Made by a program: the position numbers and the translations under genes. A DNA stretch of 5,014 nucleotides, from assembly GCA_022706165.1 (NCBI GenBank), contig JAKJDA010000132.1, positions 320 through 5,333 of the forward strand, read 5' to 3'. This document shows positions 4,404 to 5,014 of the stretch, in pieces (positions within the stretch are counted from its first letter, which is position 1; each line of letters begins with the position of its first letter). This DNA is from Candidatus Hydrogenedentota bacterium (GTDB lineage: Bacteria; Hydrogenedentota; Hydrogenedentia; Hydrogenedentales; SLHB01). The notes beneath the pieces were generated by a model, which ran no database searches, was not told the DNA's origin, and was given only the letters and a program-made list of their open reading frames with translations.

Positions 4404-5014
4404 ATGCGGACACGGCTACGGGCGAACGTATGCGACATGGCGGGCAGAGCATGCTTGGCGGCTTTTGTTCTGTGCGCGATGGCCCACGCCGCCGAACGCC
4501 CTCGGTATTCCGGATCCATCGTTATCGCCACCGTCGGCGATCCCACGCAGACGGCGGGGCTGCGCGCCTTGGCGAAGGCGTACAAACAGTTCCAGCCGGA
4601 CGTCGACATCAAGATCGAGGTCACCGGCGGCAGCGTCGGCGGCAGCGACAATTACCCCACGTGGCTCAGCACGCAGCTTGCTTCGGGCAAGCCCCGCCCC
4701 GACATCGTCTCGGGCAACTACTGTGTCGGCTACGCGCATTACGTCAACTTTGACTACTACCGCCGCTGTGTCAATCCTTACACGGGCAATCGCTGGGACC
4801 AGGACCTCGATTTCGACTTCAGCGTTTTCAGGACAACCCTGGGCATCCGCAGCATGCTCCCTACGCAGGCCGTCCACATCATGTGGTTCTACAACGTCGA
4901 TATGTTCGAGCGCCTGGGCCTGTCGCCGCCGAAAACGTGGCCCGAGTTCATGGACGTGTGCGCAAAGATTCAAGCGGCGGGCAAGATACCGACCACGCTC
5001 CGCTTTGACTTCCG
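4404..5014 (+). CDS. ABC-transporter extracellular solute-binding protein (sugar type), cut by window edge
   Basis: An open frame of 203 codons continues past the window. From the ATG at 4404 the protein has a basic start (MRTRLR), a hydrophobic core (about 16-27) and an A-H-A/A site near residue 29, a Sec signal peptide; no lipobox is present. The mature part begins like a family-1 binding protein (IVIATVGDPTQTAGLRALAKAYK from 39, written as first and last strand motifs) and has P-D-I-V (98-101). It carries M-W-F-Y-N (160-164), then MFERLGLSPPKTWPEF, the typical hinge-region motif of MalE-like proteins. Such proteins capture sugars or oligosaccharides in the periplasm for an importer; the substrate is unknown and the permease genes probably lie to the right. 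The ATG at 4404 follows a G-rich SD by eight bases. ATGs at 4383 and 4437 are alternatives; the latter leaves an 18-residue signal peptide but has no SD. Confidence 0.85.
   Translation, partial: MRTRLRANVCDMAGRACLAAFVLCAMAHAAERPRYSGSIVIATVGDPTQTAGLRALAKAYKQFQPDVDIKIEVTGGSVGGSDNYPTWLSTQLASGKPRPDIVSGNYCVGYAHYVNFDYYRRCVNPYTGNRWDQDLDFDFSVFRTTLGIRSMLPTQAVHIMWFYNVDMFERLGLSPPKTWPEFMDVCAKIQAAGKIPTTLRFDF

Noticed and set aside
4145..4651. 168-codon minus-strand open frame opposite the binding-protein start
   Set aside because: It runs across the promoter and operator into the antisense of the signal peptide; no motif and no ribosome site.
4367..4753. 128-codon plus-strand open frame overlapping the binding protein
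   Set aside because: Out of frame with the binding-protein reading, Arg-rich and ends early; the true frame is open to the window edge with signal peptide and family motifs.

Overview
The window comes from a GC-rich, Gram-negative-type bacterial chromosome. This is inferred from a type IV pilus retraction ATPase, a Sec signal peptide on a periplasmic binding protein, Shine-Dalgarno sites ahead of most genes and sigma70-like promoters. Small single-RRM proteins with Arg/Gly-rich tails are typical of cyanobacteria, deltaproteobacterial lineages, planctomycetes/verrucomicrobia and several uncultured phyla. A deltaproteobacterium-like organism or a GC-rich candidate phylum would fit, but nothing here fixes the taxon. 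No mobile element, CRISPR array, tRNA or rRNA was seen.

Layout. On the minus strand at the left edge (1-274) is the first 91 codons of a PilT/PilU-family ATPase gene, cut by the window. Upstream of it on the same strand, after a 162-bp gap with a possible promoter, lies a 443-codon family-2 glycosyltransferase with a TPR tail (437-1768). It starts at GTG. A 163-bp divergent promoter region (1769-1931) separates it from a plus-strand gene (1932-2915). That gene encodes a five-helix MauE/DoxX-like membrane protein fused to a thioredoxin-like domain with a CxxC motif. It meets two minus-strand genes tail to tail across a perfect 16-bp hairpin terminator (2967-3002). Those two genes (3027-3332 and 3475-3807) are paralogous RNA-recognition-motif proteins about 69% identical over 84 residues.

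From 3808 to 4403 there are about 600 bases with no convincing gene. This divergent control region serves the RRM pair to the left and an ABC-transporter solute-binding protein gene to the right (4404 to the window edge, truncated). The latter has a perfect TATAAT box and an inverted repeat flanking its -35 element.

How they work together. The genes do not form one pathway. The redox membrane protein probably handles cysteine thiols outside the cytoplasm. The glycosyltransferase probably modifies a protein or surface glycan. The RRM proteins probably bind RNA, perhaps in a stress or cold response. The binding protein probably captures a sugar or oligosaccharide for an importer encoded to the right. 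I see no strong evidence for a wholly new system. The most distinctive items are the MauE-thioredoxin fusion, the tandem RRM pair with its long divergent control region, and the operator-like dyads in candidate promoters.
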